Of a stretch of DNA of 8,939 nucleotides, positions 6,938 to 8,939 are shown piece after piece. The notes under the pieces were generated by a model, which saw nothing but the letters and a program-made list of their open reading frames with translations, ran no database searches and was not told the DNA's origin. Source of the DNA: an uncultured Ruminococcus sp. (GTDB lineage: Bacteria > Bacillota > Clostridia > Lachnospirales > Lachnospiraceae); the NCBI GenBank assembly GCA_900553885.1, contig USFD01000111.1:1-8939 (forward strand), given 5' to 3'. Numbering within the stretch: position 1 is the stretch's first letter; every line of letters begins with the position of its first letter. Made by a program: the position numbers and the translations under genes.

Positions 6938-7927
6938 CTACTGCCAGCCATCCGTTCCATACATATCAACATTTTCTCTGTTGATAAAGAACGTCTCCAC
7001 ATATGTCTCTTTCTCGTATCTGTCCCTGTTAAGTATGGCTGCAGCGGTCTTTGCGGCAGTCTTCCCCATTGTAATCGGAGACTGGGCTCCGATTCCTGCC
7101 ATAGGACTGTCCGGATCCAGAAGGGCGCTCTTTATATCCGGAGAACCGTCCACACTGTATACAAGGATATCCTTATTCTCTGTCTGCTCCAGCACGTCAA
7201 GCACCTGAAGAGCCATTACATCATTGCCGCACATAATAGCATCGATCTGCTCCTCTTTAAGAAGTCCTCGCAGCGTGTCCCCGATTTTCTCGCTGCCCGC
7301 ATCAATGCGGCGCACAACCTCGAAGCCGCCGTCCAGGATTGCCTCCTCAAAACCGGTGATGCGCTCATTGATGGAATTAATACCGGGATTTTCTATAATG
7401 ATGATTCTGCCGCCGTCCGGCATACGGGAAACAAGATCCTCGCCACACACATATCCGGCATTACGGTTATCTGAACCGACAAATGCTTTTACAAGATCCA
7501 TTTCTTTCACTTCCGTATCAAGATTAATCACCGGTATTCCGGCATCGTTGAGTGCTTCCAGTGCCGGAGTGATCTTCTCCCATTCTGCCGGGCATAAGAA
7601 AACGCCTTCCACGTTCTGCTGAATCAGTTCATCCACCTGCTGAATCTGGGTATCCACATCGGACCGGGCATCCCGGACAACAAGACGGATTCCCTCTTCT
7701 TCCAGCGAAGACTGCAGCGCCTCTTCCAGAACTGTATAGAACGGATTGGACAGATCACTGCAGCTGAATCCCAGCACATGTTCCGCTTCTTCTGTATCCT
7801 TTTCTGTATTCTCCTGATCATCCATTACCGCATTATCCTCCGGCGATCCCACATTCTTCTTGCAGCCCGCCAGAAGTGCAGCTGCCAGAACAGCTGTCAG
7901 AAAAACTGCCGTAATTTTCTTTTTCAT
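6938..7927 (-). CDS. Ribose-type sugar-binding lipoprotein
   Basis: A 329-residue periplasmic-binding-protein-fold lipoprotein (Peripla_BP_4/RbsB type). A short lipoprotein signal with lipobox L-A-G-C places the lipidated residue at Cys22; an acidic linker (about 28-49) follows, then the two-lobed binding domain. Against E. coli RbsB, from memory, the ligand pocket is largely kept: N-P-F-Y (61-64), Asp137, Arg189 in N-E-R, Asn235 in G-N-D, Asp260 in V-D-G and Gln282 in A-Q. The exception is Thr138, where RbsB has Arg. This points to a pyranose sugar or similar polyol, or possibly an autoinducer-2-like ligand; the exact ligand is unknown. No permease or ATPase gene is adjacent, so it may serve a transporter encoded elsewhere or act as a sensor. 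It is the first gene of the operon. AGAGG lies about 10 nt before the ATG, and a strong promoter lies upstream. Confidence 0.92.
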   Translation of the reverse strand: MKKKITAVFLTAVLAAALLAGCKKNVGSPEDNAVMDDQENTEKDTEEAEHVLGFSCSDLSNPFYTVLEEALQSSLEEEGIRLVVRDARSDVDTQIQQVDELIQQNVEGVFLCPAEWEKITPALEALNDAGIPVINLDTEVKEMDLVKAFVGSDNRNAGYVCGEDLVSRMPDGGRIIIIENPGINSINERITGFEEAILDGGFEVVRRIDAGSEKIGDTLRGLLKEEQIDAIMCGNDVMALQVLDVLEQTENKDILVYSVDGSPDIKSALLDPDSPMAGIGAQSPITMGKTAAKTAAAILNRDRYEKETYVETFFINRENVDMYGTDGWQ

Positions 7928-7978
7928 TTGTCATTTACCTCTACTGCTCAATTCGCGGATAAAAATATCCACTCTTTC

Positions 7979-8006
7979 ATTCTACCTTGTTTCAGATGAA
8001 TGTCAA
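7979..8006 (-). promoter_or_regulatory. Strong sigma-A promoter of the four-gene operon
   Basis: On the minus strand a perfect TTGACA (8006-8001) is followed after 16 nt by TAGAAT (7984-7979), a five-of-six -10 box. Transcription should start near 7972, giving a leader of about 45 nt before the lipoprotein gene. A small hairpin, GGATA with TATCC (7957-7970), lies just downstream of the start and could be an operator or mRNA element. No further promoter was seen inside the operon, whose gaps are 13 nt, an overlap and 27 nt. Confidence 0.8.
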
Positions 8007-8061
8007 TAGACAGTGCATCTTGCTTTTTTCTCTTGTTTTTGATACCCTGTATACAGAATAA

Positions 8062-8090
8062 CATCTGCGCGGCCCGGCAGGCGGCAGATG
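8062..8090 (+). promoter_or_regulatory. GC-rich hairpin just upstream of the DUF1292 ribosome site
   Basis: CATCTGC (8062-8068) pairs with GCAGATG (8084-8090) around a GC-rich loop, and the ribosome site AAGGAG (8094-8099) follows directly. It could tune translation or stabilise the mRNA. No convincing plus-strand promoter was found between 8007 and 8061; TTGTTT at 8033 with an 18-nt spacer to AATAAC is the best weak candidate. Confidence 0.35.
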
Positions 8091-8106
8091 CAGAAGGAGA
8101 AAAAAT

Positions 8107-8412
8107 ATGAATGAAAATGAAACACTCACTGTAACACTGACCCTTGACAATGATGAGGAACTGGAATGTGCTGTCCTCACCATATTTGAGACAGAAGGCC
8201 GGGAATATATCGCCCTTCTCCCCCTTAACGAGGACGGAGACAGTGATGACGGCCAGGTATACCTGTACCGCTTTATCAACAATGGAGAAGACGCAGAACC
8301 GGATCTGGAAAACATCGAAGACGATGCGGAATTTGATCGTGTTTCCGAGACATTCAATGAATGGATGGACGAGCAGGATTTCGGAGAGATTGATTTAGAC
8401 GACATCCAGTAA
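8107..8412 (+). CDS. DUF1292 family small acidic protein
   Basis: A 101-residue, strongly acidic protein with few lysines. It has the DUF1292 (B. subtilis YrzB-like) pattern: an N-terminal beta segment of polar/hydrophobic alternation, then E-T-E-G-R-E-Y-I-A-L-L-P-L (about 31-43), an acidic loop, V-Y-L-Y-R-F, and a C-terminal helix D-D-A-E-F-D-R-V-S-E-T-F. The function of the family is not established. In many Firmicutes it sits beside ireB and the ruvX/yqgF gene; here it stands alone between a divergent operon and a transposase. AAGGAG seven bases before the ATG supports the start. The acidic tail after residue 90 slightly lengthens it. It is predicted to be cytoplasmic. Confidence 0.88.
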   Translation: MNENETLTVTLTLDNDEELECAVLTIFETEGREYIALLPLNEDGDSDDGQVYLYRFINNGEDAEPDLENIEDDAEFDRVSETFNEWMDEQDFGEIDLDDIQ

Positions 8413-8431
8413 CTCATCTACAAAGGGGATG

Positions 8432-8450
8432 TCGGTTAATACCGATTTTT
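8432..8450 (+). terminator. Short hairpin with T-run after the DUF1292 gene
   Basis: TCGGT (8432-8436) and ACCGA (8441-8445) form a 5-bp stem with a TAAT loop, followed by TTTTT. It begins 19 nt after the stop codon and has terminator layout, but the stem is short, so it may be leaky. Confidence 0.5.
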
Positions 8451-8457
8451 AACCCTT

Positions 8458-8543
8458 GATATGAGAGGGAGAGGCAATCCCAGAGAATTCGTGGTTTTTC
8501 AAAGCCTGAATTCTCTACAGGATTGCCTCTCCCTTTTGATATC
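8458..8543 (+). repeat. Long imperfect inverted repeat, probable second terminator
   Basis: A 14-bp perfect arm (8467-8480 with 8520-8533) stacks on a 9-bp arm (8482-8490 with 8508-8516), separated by a C versus ACA internal loop and closed by a 17-nt loop. The outer part (8458-8466 with 8534-8543) also pairs, with one G:G mismatch and G:U pairing. TTTT after the CCC on the plus strand gives terminator character for the DUF1292 transcript. It may instead be a dispersed element or a target or remnant linked to the neighbouring insertion sequence. Apart from this and the small terminator, the stretch 8413-8598 holds no gene. Confidence 0.65.
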
Positions 8544-8598
8544 GCTTATTTCAGGGCGCAAAAACCCCTTGTTTGGATTTTTTGAAGCACTCCCTTCG

Positions 8599-8939
8599 CT
8601 AAGCTGTTTTCTGCTCCTTTTTTCCTTCGTATTTCTCAATCTCATGATGTAAAAAGCGATGGTATTTCATGATGTTCCTGCCAATCGCATACAGCATGAA
8701 TTCTTTATATACCTTTTCCTCTGAACGGTAGTTAAACCGCCGGAAGTTTTCATTCTCTTTGATATCTCCAAAGTGCCCCTCCGTCTGGATTGACCGTGTC
8801 TGCCGTTTCAGGATCCCTTCTTCACTCTGGATATTTGCATTGGATTCCTCCCGCAGCGCTTCCCACCGTTCGTTGATCTTCATAACTTTATTGCGGTCTG
8901 GATTCTTTTCCGCATTGTATCTGTAAAGACATTTGGATT
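8599..8939 (-). CDS. IS1182-like transposase, C-terminal fragment (runs off right edge)
   Basis: The reverse strand is open from the window edge to the TAG at 8599-8601, giving 112 residues plus a partial codon. The motif S-E-E-G-I-L-K-R-Q-T-R-S-I-Q-T-E-G-H-F-G, then F-R-R-F and E-F-M-L-Y-A-I-G-R-N-I, is typical of the end of IS1182-family DDE transposases. The Glu in T-E-G-H-F-G is probably the last catalytic residue. A Cys/Tyr/Lys-rich stretch precedes it at the edge. The gene start and the aspartates are outside the window, so intactness cannot be judged. The end is a normal-looking basic tail. Confidence 0.85.
   Translation of the reverse strand, partial: SKCLYRYNAEKNPDRNKVMKINERWEALREESNANIQSEEGILKRQTRSIQTEGHFGDIKENENFRRFNYRSEEKVYKEFMLYAIGRNIMKYHRFLHHEIEKYEGKKEQKTA
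8599..8939. mobile_element. Partial IS1182-like insertion sequence, end not resolved
   Basis: The transposase fragment implies an insertion sequence entering from the right. Its left end must lie between the large hairpin (8543) and the stop codon (8599) or close to them, but with the other end outside the window the terminal inverted repeat and any target duplication cannot be identified. The coordinates given are only the coding part. Confidence 0.6.

Noticed and set aside
8413..8598. CRISPR-like repeats near the hairpin
   Set aside because: There is only one inverted repeat, with no direct repeats at regular spacing and no cas genes.
8461..8652. Plus-strand open frame of 63 codons
   Set aside because: It runs through both arms of the large hairpin and into the transposase end; composition reflects the repeat rather than a protein.

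Overview
The window looks like part of a chromosome from a Gram-positive anaerobe of the Clostridia, most likely a Lachnospiraceae gut commensal. This is inferred from moderate GC, strong Shine-Dalgarno sites, a YkpA/YbiT-type ABC-F protein close to the Bacillus form, a DUF1292 protein, a DUF5662 protein and a divergent GlgX-like protein of a kind I associate with this family. No database could be searched.

Layout, left to right. (1) Bases 1-1906, minus strand: a two-gene unit with a patatin-like phospholipase followed 12 nt later by polyphosphate kinase 1 (ppk), which runs off the left edge. A TATAAT-type promoter lies upstream at about 1963-1991. (2) Bases 1907-2217: divergent intergenic region with this promoter, a candidate extended -10 promoter for the rightward gene, and a leader of about 100 nt holding two back-to-back hairpins and two tiny overlapping reading frames. 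(3) Bases 2218-3852, plus strand: the ABC-F ATPase (ykpA/ybiT type). (4) Bases 3851-3901: a perfect 21-bp hairpin that touches the stop codons of two convergent genes and probably terminates both. (5) Bases 3900-7927, minus strand: a tight four-gene operon read from a near-consensus promoter at 7979-8006. In order of transcription it encodes a ribose-type sugar-binding lipoprotein, a GlgX/isoamylase-like GH13 protein lacking the catalytic residues, a DUF5662 HD-like protein whose start lies inside the preceding gene, and a histidine phosphatase. (6) Bases 8107-8412, plus strand: a small acidic DUF1292 protein. (7) Bases 8413-8598: a weak terminator and a large imperfect hairpin. (8) Bases 8599-8939, minus strand: the C-terminal end of an IS1182-like transposase that runs off the right edge.

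The most interesting part is the four-gene operon. It pairs a sugar-binding lipoprotein that has no permease or ATPase beside it with a full-length GH13 protein whose nucleophile, acid/base and transition-state residues all appear lost. This resembles a carbohydrate-sensing or glucan-binding unit more than a degradation or uptake pathway, but that reading is inference. The patatin-ppk pair and the ABC-F gene are more ordinary housekeeping or stress functions.
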